A DNA stretch of 64,000 nt from Isoetes taiwanensis (Eukaryota; Streptophyta; Lycopodiopsida; Isoetales; Isoetaceae). Below, in pieces: positions 1 through 11,336 of the stretch. Position 1 is the first letter of the stretch, and the number at the start of each line of letters is the position of its first letter. The notes beneath the pieces were generated by a model. That model searched no databases. It saw nothing but the letters and a program-made list of their open reading frames with translations, and was not told the DNA's origin. A program made the translations under genes and the position numbers. Location of the stretch: assembly GCA_021234155.1 (NCBI GenBank), contig JAJEKV010000668.1, positions 1-64,000 of the forward strand, given 5' to 3'.

Positions 1-68
1 GACCTTGTTAAGTTAACCATAGTTAAACTTTAACCAAATCCTAACTTAACTGATAGTAACTTAAGAGC

Positions 69-352
69 TTTTTTTTTTTTTTTTTTTTTGAAAGCAAGAT
101 TTTTAAGTTTTTATTAATAAAAGATCCCATAAGGATCAAATTGGAAGTATTCCAGCATACATAATGATCTCTCTATAGATCTGATTGGAAGAATTCATAC
201 AATATGAGCCTAAGTTAAAATACAAAAGATAACACAATATCCATTCATTCGGTCGTAAAGCGAAGTCGATGTCCTCTAAAAGCATGACCACCGAAGCTCT
301 CTCCAAAAGATACTTAGCGACAAGAGAACTGATCAAGAAGTATCCTTCCATG
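69..352 (-). mobile_element. 3' end remnant of a LINE-like retroelement, minus strand
   Basis: A run of 21 T (69-89), read on the minus strand, is a poly(A) tail preceded by an AATAAA-like stretch and an AT-rich trailer. Upstream of it on the minus strand is a short open frame of about 70 codons (136-351) with no recognised motif. The arrangement resembles a 5'-truncated non-LTR retrotransposon end. The 5' boundary and target duplication were not found, so the family is unassigned. Confidence 0.35.
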
Positions 353-397
353 CATTAACTTGGCCCTAGAAATGCTTTCACACGGAGGATTTAGAAA

Positions 398-969
398 ATT
401 TGGTTTCGAGCTTTTAAATTGGCTAATAGAACAAATATGTTCCAAACATATCATAAACACATGTCTGCAACTTTGGGCTCTTCTGAATGTTATGAGATTG
501 ATAAAAGTTCGAGAAGAGTGTGCTATAGGTATATATGACTAACTTTTATTTTCATTATCCTTATAAGATCATATGAAAAGGCATGTGTGATATTCATCCT
601 TGACTAACTTCATGTGTTTTTTATACGTGACTAAGTTCATGTGTTTTTCCATCAGATATTACAAGCATCTTCACAATGGCAAACATCTTGAGAAACTTCC
701 AAATGAGTTGAAGAGTTGGAAGACCGTGGATGAGAATGGTATGTACTCGAAAAAGGGCAACTTGGATAGACTAGGAGGCTTGTCTGGTTATGAAATTCAA
801 AATTGTCCTTGGTGGATTGATTTTATTGTTGGAGAATACCCACTTGAAGAAGAAGCAGAATACAAAGCTAACTCAAAGGTCTTGCATCCAAAGAGGCCGC
901 GCGAATCTATTGAAAAGGTTAGCCATGAATTGGGAAATCATAGTAGTGATGGTAAAATTACTAAAAGAA
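398..969 (+). CDS. N-terminal exons of methyltransferase-like locus, copy 1
   Basis: Two exon-like blocks join in frame across a GT-AG intron (donor at 529, acceptor ending at 655). The first (about 398-528) reads ...NMFQTYHKHMSATLGSSECY... The second (656-969) reads YYKHLHNGKHLEKLP... through NCPWWIDFIVGEYP to ...SDGKITK. Codon-like conservation and splice sites suggest real coding sequence, but I do not recognise the domain. It lies just upstream of the methyltransferase domain and in the same direction, so it may be the amino-terminal part of the same protein. The frame ends in a stop inside a GAATA repeat at about 966-988, which separates it from the downstream exons. The minus-strand copy near 21 kb does not contain this block, so either that copy lost it or it belongs to a different gene. 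Confidence 0.45.
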
Positions 970-1005
970 TAGAATAGAATAGAATAGATTTTAGCGTCCA
1001 CGGAG
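965..1005 (-). repeat. GAATA microsatellite tail plus GCGTCCACGG motif (SINE-like tail)
   Basis: Four to five GAATA units are followed by TTTTAGCGTCCACGGAGA. The same pairing of (GAATA)n with a GCGTCCACG motif occurs at 33840-33989 and 56166-56250. It therefore looks like the 3' end of a dispersed retroelement whose tail is a pentanucleotide repeat instead of poly(A), inserted on the minus strand. It interrupts the methyltransferase-like locus with in-frame stops. Confidence 0.5.
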
Positions 1006-2105
1006 AAAGGAAAAAGCTAAAGCAAGATACGCTGAAAACAAGTTCAGAAGTGGATTTAAATGAGGAAGACTTATCCACGCCCTTTGACATTTCATCTATC
1101 AGTTCACATGTGGATGTTCAGATTGTTTGTGATGATGTTCTGCATGCTTACGAGCAATATACTAAGAAGCTAGATTGTCCTTGCTTTAATGAAGTGAGGG
1201 AGTTTGCAAAAGTTCATTCCAGGGACTCTCATAAATATAGCAGAAGCGGAGTTACAAGATATTGGGGCTATGATTTAGTTATCATTGACTTTCCCACACA
1301 TGACTTGCAAAGCAACGATTATTTGGAGCTTCCAGAGTGGAACAAATGCACCCACGGTTTGGTGCAAAGTTTTGCATTCTCCTTTGGAACCCTATGTTTA
1401 GATGATGATGGTTGGATAATATCTATTTGTTCACCAGAACAATGGAAGACAATAGAAAAAGAGGCAAGGCTGAAATGCCTAGAAACTACAAGATTTTATT
1501 TTCTGCAACAAGATGGAGCTTTTGGGTACACAAAAGATAGAATGGGGATGTTTGCAAATAATGTGCTTATTGTTAACTTATGGTCAAGAAAGGGAACAAA
1601 ACCATCCCTTCAAACAAGTGGCATTTCTGAAAGTAAGTTTGGCTATATTTTCATTTAATGTAATGAACGTTAAAATTATATGGTAACAATCTTATGAATC
1701 TTTTATGATGCGGTCTTTTCAGGTGATAGTTTCTCATGTGCCAAAGCTTCACTGAAACATTTCTTTACACCTGGAAGTAGACTTGCTGCGAGTCAATCAT
1801 CACCAGGTAGAAAGCTCATTGAGAAATCAATTGACTTCATGAAATTCATCATTGAGAACATGAGTCCCAAAGAAGATTTGATATTAGATATATTTAGTGG
1901 AACAGGTTCTACATTAGTTGCATCTGCTATTTTGTCTCATCATTGTTATGGGATTGACAATGATAAGGCACTTGTTGAGCACGTGAGATTTACGCGCTTA
2001 TCAAAACTTCAAAAAGTGCCTCCTACCACTACTGAGAAGCACAATATATCTTTCGAAGAAGAATCTGAGGACGAAATACCTCAAGAAGATGACGAACCTG
2101 CTTAG
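1002..2105 (+). CDS. beta-class N4/N6 amino DNA methyltransferase-like protein (copy 1)
   Basis: An open frame runs from about 1002 to 1632, is joined by a GT-AG intron (1633-1722; the codon is completed as A|GT) to 1723-2105, and ends at TAG. Two amino-methyltransferase landmarks are visible. The first is a motif IV-like segment YDLVIIDFPTHDL (about 1270-1308), where bacterial enzymes have DPPY or SPPY. About 200 residues later comes a canonical SAM-binding motif I, ILDIFSGTGSTLVASA, followed by CYGIDND (about 1875-1965). The catalytic motif before the SAM motif is the beta-class order of bacterial N4-cytosine and N6-adenine enzymes. The C-terminal tail is acidic (EEESEDEIPQEDDEPA). Motif IV is atypical (DFPT), so activity is doubtful. 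There is no ATG at the 5' end of this exon block, and the upstream exons are cut off by the GAATA insertion, so the copy is probably a pseudogene or gene relic. Fragments of three more copies lie in this window. Confidence 0.65.
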
Positions 2106-2482
2106 TAAGTGTATATGAAAGTGGCTTTCCTCTTTTTCTTGTAATAATAGTTAATTATGGTTATTAGCTAATTATTATAGTGTTCTTTCTATCGGCCGAG
2201 AATCTATGGCTCACTTTTTAGTTGGATCAAGATCTCAAAAGATAAAAGATAAGAGGCGCAAACGATGTTTCCTTGTAGATGATGAATGTGAACAAGATTG
2301 AGATGTTTTTATCATGATATGGACAAGACAAGAGCTTTAAGTTTTACTTCTTCTCCTTGTATGCAAACCGGTTAAAATGCTTAAAGGTTTTCTTTACTTC
2401 AAGATATAACTCTAAGTACGCTTTTTTAAGTTAAAATCAAAAGCTCTAAAATCCTCTTGGCACAATCAACTACGATCTATAA

Positions 2483-2515
<33 letters not shown>
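2106..2515 (+). repeat. conserved 3' flank of the methyltransferase family, with possible last exon and T run
   Basis: This stretch recurs downstream of the methyltransferase frame at 18656-19071 (+) and about 20009-20321 (-), so the repeat unit extends well past the stop. A possible further exon (2201-2301) follows an acceptor-like site (TATGCAG in the 18.7-kb copy). It reads ESMAHFLVGSRSQKIKDKRR... and ends in TGA. A consensus donor (GTAAGTG) overlaps the TAG stop at 2103-2105, so the last exon might be read only in an alternative transcript. A run of 25 T (2491-2515) ends the conserved part and is matched by 26 T at 19046-19071. Confidence 0.5.
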
Positions 2516-2699
2516 AAATATGAATAGATGTTGCTGAAACGGTAATTAGCTGGAAATAGAAAGTTCATATTCTAGTGAAAGTTTGAGCTTTATTCTATAA
2601 ACAACTTTACAATGCGTTGTTAATCAATGACATAAATATAACATCTCAAAGCCACTCTCATTGAGATGGGTGCATTTAAATGCACATTTTAAATCATAA

Positions 2700-2945
2700 A
2701 CAAAAAAACCCCCTAAACCGAAAGACGACACGTTAAACTGCCATACCCAAGGTCACGGGTTCAACGCCTCGTTGTGAAAGTGGCCATGCAATGTAAAGTT
2801 GGTGGGGGAAGGACCCACTTCAGCAATGTAAAGTGGTGGGGGCAGGACCCATCTGGGTGTGTTGTAAAGTGTCACATGTCCGATAGGACGCTGCCTTGTA
2901 GCGTGACGTTAAAATCTCCTCTTCCTCTTCCTCTTCCTCTTAATG
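2700..2945 (+). repeat. SINE-like element with B-box and CTCTTC tail
   Basis: A pol III B-box-like sequence GGTTCAACGCC (2758-2768) sits about 60 bases from the apparent 5' end. The body contains two similar segments (ATGTAAAG...GTGGGGG...GGACCCA), and the unit ends in four CTCTTC-type hexamers (2917-2942). The layout is that of a tRNA-derived SINE. No A box or target duplication was convincingly found. Confidence 0.4.
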
Positions 2946-3537
2946 CTCCATTTTGGCACTTGCATCGTCTCGTCAGGCTGTAGATAAGATCCGCTGTAGA
3001 TAAGATCCAGGAGATTCTTTGGAATGCTTTATGTCACAACAAGGACTAAGATTTGCTAGCTAAAACGTGGATGAAGTGCTCCAGCACTGCAAAACTGAAA
3101 TTTAGTGCAAGTTACAACTTCTGCTCGTGTTTTATAGATCAAGCTCTCCATTCCAGGTCTGTATATTATATATCTACATGTGGTATACAAATTTATTTCT
3201 ACCTTGATTCTCGCTCGCTGGTATGCACAAGATTAAGACTATATATTATACTATGACTAAATTTCTCTAGATTCTGTTCTACGAATTTCTGTCTCAATTA
3301 TTCATATGGGATCATAATTTCTGGACCATGGCAGTCCCTGCAAATAGTAGCTGGTTTATTAATGCAATGCTGTCGTTACCAGTCTTTGCCAATCTCTGGG
3401 CCAAAATGTAAGGTCTCTACAATTGGTTGCTACTCCTGCTTGCCACAAGCAGCTGATTGATGCAATGAATTTGCTGATCATATATATCTTGCATTTTTCA
3501 TTTTTATTTCATACTTTTTAATTCTTCTAACACAATA

Positions 3538-3680
3538 AGGTGAAGGGCGATAAGCCGTGAAGTTCTATAGCTTACCTGTCAGTCCTTTCATTGTTACCCT
3601 TTCGAGGCTAACATTTGTGCGGGTTTTTGCGGGGTAAACGGGACTCCACCTCCTTGTTTTTGTTCATTTAGGATGATGTT
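3538..3680 (+). repeat. diverged third copy of a ~140-bp block
   Basis: TGAAGGGCGATAAGCCGTG... through ...ACTCCACCTCC... matches 7013-7150 and 14333-14470 with scattered substitutions. The latter two belong to the 2.84-kb tandem duplication, so this copy outside it is older or from a related element. Nothing else is recognised between 2946 and 4355. Confidence 0.55.
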
Positions 3681-4355
3681 ACGAACTCTACATGATGTGG
3701 TGATGATTTGGAAAATCCAGATAAGTAGTCTAAAGTTTTTAGAATAACAAGGATGAATTTATTCCAAGGTATTGTGTCTTTATGCGCATTTTATATCTTA
3801 ATGCGCAGGACAACATCTACTTAACATAGCTATGCATTTGACAAGCAAGGGAAGATGATACGAGATATATTATGGAGGTTTCTTACAAGATCTCTTCTAA
3901 TTTGGTTTCTTTGGATCAGTCTTATATTCATTGAAGCTTGTAGCGTACAATGGTAAACAAAGAACAACGAATATGGGATGTTTCTGTTTTACACTATCTT
4001 ATAAAAGGTACAAAAACGGAATGCAATATGTTTATATATGGACATGTACATATGCCTTCTATCTATCTACATGAATCTGGATAATAGCATATTAGTGGGA
4101 TTTTGCTGATTATCTTGTAAAGTGTTTGACATTATTATTATTTTACTTCTACATTTTAACATGATGTAGTCCAGGACGATATAAAGGAATCTTAGTGCAG
4201 TTTGTTGGTAATGTCTATCTATACTATTTTTTGAAGTCACAATAATTTGAAGTTAAATTGGACTTGTACATGACACATGTTTATGAATACAGACTTTGTG
4301 AACTTGAACTTGACTTGCACATAGCCCATGTTTTTGGACATAGGTTTCTTGAGAT

Positions 4356-4509
4356 ATATCGTCAGGACAAAACGTCAGACGAATCGTCAAAAATTAAGTT
4401 TCACATGTATCGTCAGAAAAATCCTCAAAAAATCGTCCGAATATTGCGTCAGGTGTAAGGTCAGACTTTTCGTCAGGAAAATCGTCAGATGATGCGTCAG
4501 GAAAATCGT

Positions 4510-4549
<40 letters not shown>
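4356..4549 (+). repeat. CGTCAG subterminal array (left remnant of CACTA-like element A) plus T36 run
   Basis: Many copies of CGTCAG or AATCGTC lie in 160 bp (4356-4513), followed by 36 T (4514-4549). The array is nearly colinear with 33100-33255, the left subterminal region of the intact CACTA element at 32991-36821. The terminal CACTACAAGAG is missing here, so this left end is truncated. Confidence 0.6.
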
Positions 4550-4552
<3 letters not shown>

Positions 4553-5266
4553 GATATATACATGTAAAGTCATCCCCATTGGATCTAAAATATGGTTCTT
4601 ATCCTAATTTCAAGGTATATGAAACGTCTTATGATATTTAACCTGTTTGACATCGTTCATTTCATAAAATCTACATGGCTCTAGCCCATTCATTTTTTAA
4701 GTCAAAGTTCAAATTTATGATGACATTTTGCCCGATGCTGTAATGAAGAAGAAAGAGGTAATGTTAAGATGCTACAGGTTCCAGTATTGATATAGCATCA
4801 GAGACATGAAAAGCTCCTCAAGAGATGTCTATACGAAAGGATCCTCAAGAGATTTCTATGCTACGGATACCCCAGCAGAGCAGAGATATGACAAATTATT
4901 ATGTCATTGTAAGTAGCATTATTACATTTTACTTTGGTTTTTGAACGTAAAAATACAAATGAGCAAAATGGCAATAGTGAGGGTAGAGCCCCTGTAATGT
5001 GTTACAGAAGGGACCTACTCTCCTTGCTGTAACCATAAATTCTTCTAGTACTATTAATCTAGAAAACAGGTGGCCCCCTGAACTACGGTTGGAGGAAGAG
5101 TTTTTTTTCTTATAGATATATACATGTAAAGTCATCCCCGTTGGATCTAAAATATGGTTCTTATCCTAATTTCAAGGTATATGAAACGTCTTATGATATT
5201 TAACCTTTTTGACATCGTTCATTTCATAAAATCTACATGGCTCTAGCCCATTCATTTTTTAAGTCA
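4550..5266 (+). repeat. ~152-bp direct repeat (4550-4701 and 5115-5266) around a duplicated segment
   Basis: The sequence from TAGATATATACATGTAAAG to ATTCATTTTTTAAGTC occurs at 4550-4701 and again at 5115-5266, both times directly after a T run. A third copy is at about 12437-12590. The intervening 4702-5114 is the start of the 2.84-kb tandem duplication. The first copy therefore marks a rearranged junction at the left edge of the duplication. Confidence 0.6.
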
Positions 5267-7542
5267 AAATAGACTCATATTTATGTTCTATTTTATAAAG
5301 CATATAAGGTCTTATTCGTGCATGCATGCCACTTTTATATAAGTGCATGCTTGCCACTTGCCACTTCCTTGAAGAAATTAGTTTGCATGTTATTTTGCAT
5401 GTTATTTGATGCTAGGGCTTTCATAGGAAACATACATTTCTAAGTTGCCGAAAGTATTCTTGTAGACTTTGCATTTAATTTATACATGCTTACGAAATTT
5501 GGCCGATCACGGGGGTTATTATCACCACATATTTGTTAGGTTTGTTTGCTCTATTTGCATTTCGTAACATCATGTCTCAAAGGAGACTAGCAGATTGTGA
5601 GGCTAGCAGATTGTGCAAAAATGCTTCCGATTACATTGATCGCTCCTCTTAGCATCTAAAAGATTGCATAAGATTGCTACTAAGCTTTCAAGGCTTGAGG
5701 CTTTTGGTATGGATGTCTTTCTTTACTAGTTTCTTTATTGATGCATCTCAAAACATTTCAAGGATCTTTAGACATGGAGCATGCTCTGACCATGGCATCT
5801 GCTAACACAAGGTCTATTTACAGTGCAAAAGAAGCCTTCATCAAGCTAGGTGGTCATTTGGCTGGACAATCCTCTACTTCACTTAATTTTTACCTCCGAG
5901 TCACACATTTGGAGCTTTGCACATATGGAGTTTTGTATCAAAAAGAAACTAGTTCTACAATGTCTTTTGGTCAAGTGGAGAATTGATCTTGCTTCCACAT
6001 TTGTTGGCCTTTAATCGCTTGCAAACACTATTTCATAAAGTGGGATCTACCTTACGCATTTCAACACGTTGACTTGTTCTAGTTCAAGCTTTTGGCATTT
6101 CTAGAGCTGACTTTTATTATCATTAGCATTGGATACTCTTTGTCAATCATAATGATGGATCCAACATACAGTATGATGCAGTTCAATTCAAATTTTAACA
6201 CTATCGATGGCTATGGATACAAGACTCCAATCTAGGTCTGTACAATTTTGGTTCTGAACTTGAAAGTTGCTATTCAATGAATTCGACATGTAAGGAGCTA
6301 AAAAACAAATATAGAAAGCTCTAATGGTGATGCATTTTTTATTCTGCTACAAGGATATGAACTTCAAATTCGTTCTAGATAACTACTTGGTTATGGTTCA
6401 TAGAATGGCTTTTGCCTTGTCCTACACATAATTAAGATCATTACTTTTTTTATTTATGCCAAAGGGAAATTGCCGGCTCATGTTATTAATGCCATTTAAA
6501 TATTGCTCATAGCATGTGGATTATAAATTACAGCTTGTCTTTCGGTTTGTGAAGTTGTTCCATTATGAAATAAAAGTTTTTTTGAGATATGTTGAGATCA
6601 ATTGAACTGAACTTGGTGAAGGGCTGAACTTGAGATACTTTTGAGATACGTTTGAGACAAAGAACTTGTCCACCCAACCTCTCTGCCACTTGTTTTGAAC
6701 AATATTTGCTCGTTTATATCAGACCAGAGTTGGAGTTTCCTTTAACATGATTGCATTTGAATGATTTAGAATATATGGGTGAGGTTTTACTGCTCTGATC
6801 TATTGCTGCAGATCTGGTCTTGCAGATTCAAACCGTGACATGAAGGCTAATATCTAACACTTGTTGTAGTATTGATATGTGCCATGCTTTTGCTCACATT
6901 CTACTGCTCCACATCCAGTATTTATGGAATACCATAGAGTTAAAGGTTCAAATCAAGTTGTTTTGAGCATTCTCTTGAAACATATTATATTTTTAAATAG
7001 AACATAACACGGTGAAGGGTTATAAACCATGGTGTTCCATAGCTTACCTGTTAGTCCTTTCATTGTTACCCTGCTCAGGCTAACATTTGTCTGGTTGACT
7101 GCAGGTAACCGGAACTCCACCTCCTATGGTTTTGTTCTTTTTGGATGGTAAAACTGATTCTTTGAGAAATCAATTTATACGTCTATCAAGATAAGTCTTT
7201 CAATTTCTACGCTTGCAAATGATTGCATACACTAGCAGGGCATATGCTAAAACATTGTTCTCCATTTAAATGCAGATCAAAGTTCATATTCTAATGGCAT
7301 TGGCATTGGCTAGGCATTTCTGGAAGGAAGGCTTATGCTGGCTTTGGCACATGACTCAAACATGGGTTCAATACATTATATATGAAGAATGTGAACTCTT
7401 CCTTTTAGGTTGTGTCTATGAAATGGATTTTGAAACTTTCTTCTACATTTTCTAATTCTTCTTGATTTGAAAAGATGTCTTGTAAGTTGCATTTGCAAGA
7501 AATTGATTTGAAGGTTGTTGAAATTTTTGCTTCTTACATCTA
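4702..7542 (+). repeat. 2.84-kb tandem duplication, copy 1 (left part)
   Basis: This block is nearly identical to 12025-14865, and both are 2841 bp long. Copy 1 continues at 11364 after the Helitron. It contains exon-like fragments, for example VQIYDDILPDLCNEEERGN then ...HEKLLKRCLSLKGSSRDFY... near 4710-4900, GSLDMEHALTMASANTRSIY near 5769, and a small frame near 7270-7455. All are broken by stops or frameshifts between exons. I do not recognise the parent gene. It may be host gene sequence carried inside CACTA-like element A. Confidence 0.75.
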
Positions 7543-8159
7543 TCCTATTGTTTAAATTCGGTTTTTCCGTCAAGTGAAAAACTTTTTAGATTTTTTTTCC
7601 AGATTGGTTTTCTAAGGTTATGGGATTTTTTTATCACCGTTAAAAAATTCCGTTCGCCAAAAATCGGGTAGATGAGTGGAATATGATTTCGAAATGGCAA
7701 AAAAAAGGAGGCGGTGCATGTTGGTTGGCTGGATTTGGTGGAAGACGCGTGGTATGCACCGAGAATGTTTAGTTTAATTCATGCCCGACTCCAAATTTGA
7801 TATGGCAGGAGGGGATCGAGGAAGGAAGTCTTTGAGTCATATCCATTTTGTCACTGTTAGTTTTGGCTATGGGCTTAGGTCTGCATGACATGCTTCTGCC
7901 CGATCTCTCTTTGTAGGGATTTTTCAATCTTCTAGCACAAATACCTAGGGTAAGGGCATCTCGCAAGTTTTGTATTGCTTTGGAACATCTGATCTGTAGG
8001 GTTCTGAATATTGAGCCATATGCAGAGGACCTGCCCATTGCTAACTCTGAGAAAACCAAGCACAGTTTCAGTTTTGCGTATTTTGAAAAAGGAGCGGCCT
8101 AAATAAGTAAGGTGAGAGTGAGTTTAAGTCGGATTAGAGCTAAAATAAGAAACTAATTA

Positions 8160-8395
8160 TGTCTATTCTTTTGTTTCTATCAGCCGAGGTCTTTGGGTCT
8201 CCATTTCTACACACAAATCACAGAAAAGGGAAGAATTTTTCACACAGAGTAAACTATGCAGCCGGCTATGCTAGGATGGGAACAAAAGGTGCGTGGATCA
8301 ATAGCAATTCAGAGGTACGTGGTGAGCTTGATCTGGCCTCTAGCAAGTACTGTATTCTTTGGCGTCCACAAGTTCGTGTAGAAAAGCTGTGAGCA
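8160..8395 (+). pseudogene. GDSL esterase/lipase-like exon fragment captured by the Helitron
   Basis: The frame contains EVFGSPFLHTNHRKGKNFSH directly followed by RVNYAAGYARMG. This resembles the region of plant GDSL lipases reading roughly 'G-L-P-F-L-P-P...G-K-N-F-S-H-G-V-N-F-A'. Only this one segment is seen. The catalytic FGDS block and the other conserved blocks are absent, so the fragment cannot encode an enzyme. Identification rests on one short motif. Confidence 0.42.
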
Positions 8396-9754
8396 TAGGA
8401 TCATCCTTCCGTGTATTTCTCGATCCTTCACATCCAATCTAAAATTTCTGCATGCACGCGTTGTCTCGATTTTATCCATTCTATTTTATTGCTCTTAGAT
8501 TTAGACCCACGCAATGCGAGGCCTATTCAGTGGAAATCCCTACATTAGGAGGTCCTTTGGCAGTTTTTCGCAATCCAGTTCTTGGTATGGTAAATTTCCT
8601 ATTAGAAGTTGCGTATAAAATCTCATGAGTTATCTTATGAATTAGCATGGAAAGCACTATCAATTATACAGAACCCAAAGTACAAGGTACAATCATTTGC
8701 AAAATTAGTAGAGTACCATGTGCTTATTTCTGAAAAAAAAAGGGCATACTTATGGGTCGAAAGCCGAAATAGAACGGGTTGGATCCTCCTTCTTGAGATA
8801 AATTTTCTCATCCGCATCATAGATAAATAGAGGATTTATTTTATGAAATGCACAGATTATCAAATTTAACTGTTTGGATCACATCTACAAGCTCCATTGC
8901 TACTAGATTTGAGCAGTAAACACCCTTGAAGCTCTTCAAATCAGGTTTGACATTTTAGGCCATGCAAATACATTTTTAACATGCCATGGTAAGAACAAAA
9001 TTTACACAGGGAGAAGATAAAGGAGAGAAGACGCAGCGCTTCATTGTTCAACTTGATGTATATGTAAATGATGCCTGTGGCTCTTGGCAACCTTATCACC
9101 AAGTTACTGCCTTCTTATGCTGGCCTTTACTTACAGTACCTTCGATTTTATTTGTGCTATTGGATGAGCTTTGTTGTAGGTCAGATCACATTCTGGATTT
9201 AGTTGACTTTTCAGGTTCATATTAACACGCACCAGGTAGATGTAGAGGCTTCAATCCACCATTTTCTTCTAAGCTAACATATGATTACCTGTAAACTATT
9301 TACAGAGGTCGCTATGAAAGGGTAAGGAAACATAAGCTTTGGTTTCTTAGTTCCAACTTTTATGCTGTTGCATAGCTTTACTTGGCAGACTGAGGCGATT
9401 TGGCATTGTCTCAGTTGCCATAATAAAAGTCCTTGCTATAGCAGATCGACAAGTCCATCGTGTAACATGTTAATTGCCACATGTACCTTCACTAACACTG
9501 ATTTCAATGTAAAGCCTTTGCATCACATGTACCTTGACTAGGACCAATTTCACTGTTGGATAGTAAACCCTTAGACTTTTGATCTGACTGCACCTTGGCT
9601 AACACCAATTTTCGCTGTTTATAGTGAAGCCTTTGGATTTGACTCTTTTCAAACTGTTCTTGCTGTACGTGTCTTTATGCTAGGTCTTCTAAATCTATAC
9701 ATCTGTATATGAAACACCAACTAAAGAAAGCACCATTTAGAAAAGTACCATTTT

Positions 9755-9828
9755 TAGGCAGGTTACGTGGTGAAAGTACCCAAGCAAGTTTAGGCAGGCT
9801 ACGTGATGAAAGTACCCAGGCAGGTTAT
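9755..9828 (+). repeat. two ~35-bp tandem units inside the Helitron
   Basis: AGGCAGGTTACGTGGTGAAA and following bases are repeated at once as AGGCAGGCTACGTGATGAAA with AGTACCC after each, and a partial third AGGCAGGTTA follows. No function is apparent. Confidence 0.6.
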
Positions 9829-11336
9829 ATATGATACTTTGAATCTTCAGCTGGATTGTGTGATTCACACGATGTCATTGCCCATCTCAAACATTGGGAT
9901 TTTCAGGCAGGTTGTCATTTCTCATTGGTTTTGGAAATGATAGTTTTGGGGCAGCAACAATTCAAGTTTTGGATTTTTTGGAATGTGTTACACTCTACTA
10001 CGTTCTTAAAACTACCTTTTAATCTGTCATTCCCTTATTTTTAATCCAGTTGAATTGATTGTTATCTCTTCTCACATTGCAGGAACGAGAACCCCTGAAA
10101 TTACATAGCTGTGTTCCTGTACACATAATGTAACAACTCAATTCGTAATATCTCTTACTCTTACTTGCGAAGTTCATTACACCATAGTGTTTTCGTTGAC
10201 GTATGTTGGTTGATTTACTTAAAACTTCCCTCTTTGTTAATGCAGCTCCCAATTTAAGAATTTGATACGTTTTCATATATTTGTTATGAAAGGATCGACG
10301 AGCTCATTAATATTCTTAACTCGGAAAGGCATCTTAGGTAGAAATAGGAGACTAACCAATGTGCATGGCAAAGTGGATGGATTCAAGTTCATCGTCTTTG
10401 TCTTATTTTGATGCATTCCAATTTATTCCACAACAAACATCATTGCAAACATCAGTACGTCTGAATTGCCATGTCGAATGTGAATATCCAAATCTTCGAT
10501 TTGAAAGTATGTTCATCAGATTTGAACACAATTAAGAAGCTGCAAACAATAATATACTTACAGGGACATCATGATTACTAACATCATCAACAATTACTTC
10601 ATAAAACATGTAAGCATATGGTTATTCAATTTTATCTTCAAAATAAGGTAAAGGACAAGTATAATGCGGGCAGTGTCATCACTAGAGCTTCTATGTTTTT
10701 TCAAAATTTATTTCATCTCCATTGTTTGCATGCTAGAGAAAAAGGGTTTCTTTACTATTTTCGATGTTGGGGTGTCATAAGTAGATGATATTATGATTTA
10801 TGATTAATCTTTGTGCTTTGTCCAACATAACGCAATCAAGAAAGTTCCAAATACCACGTACACCACATGCAATATCAATTCATGTCATCAATGCTTGAGA
10901 CTGCCGCATGCATAACAATTGTCCATACATCAAGATCACTTATCCACATCATCTTTTCAACAGTAAATGAACAAACCTATCCACAACTTGAATAGACAAA
11001 CTTTTCACCCTTCTACACATTTTGTGCAAACTTTGATAAAACAAAACCCACATGATTACCTAACTAACAACAACTTCGATAAAGTGAAGTCCACATAAAT
11101 AGCTAAAAAAAACAATTTATATAAACCCTCATGTCTATCCACTTCACATACATCCATCAAAACTTTAACTCCAACTTCACAAATACAAACTTTTGCGACT
11201 TATTACAGATCAATCCAATACCAATTAGGTTGAAGCTTTCAAATGCCAGGCTCATCAATAACATCCTTACAACATTATCCTACAGCTTACAAATGCAAAA
11301 CAACATAGTTACTTTTACAATCCACATTTAGTAAAG

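Noticed and set aside
1002-2105. Methyltransferase as bacterial contamination or misassembly
   Set aside because: It has a phase-consistent GT-AG intron conserved in copy 3, and plant-type flanks.
4356-4513. CRISPR-like array of short repeats
   Set aside because: The CGTCAG units are irregularly spaced hexamers without uniform spacers and occur in mirror image at transposon ends; this is a CACTA subterminal array.
8609-8830. Possible organelle-derived frame in the Helitron
   Set aside because: The AT-rich frame has no motif that I can tie to a plastid or mitochondrial gene.
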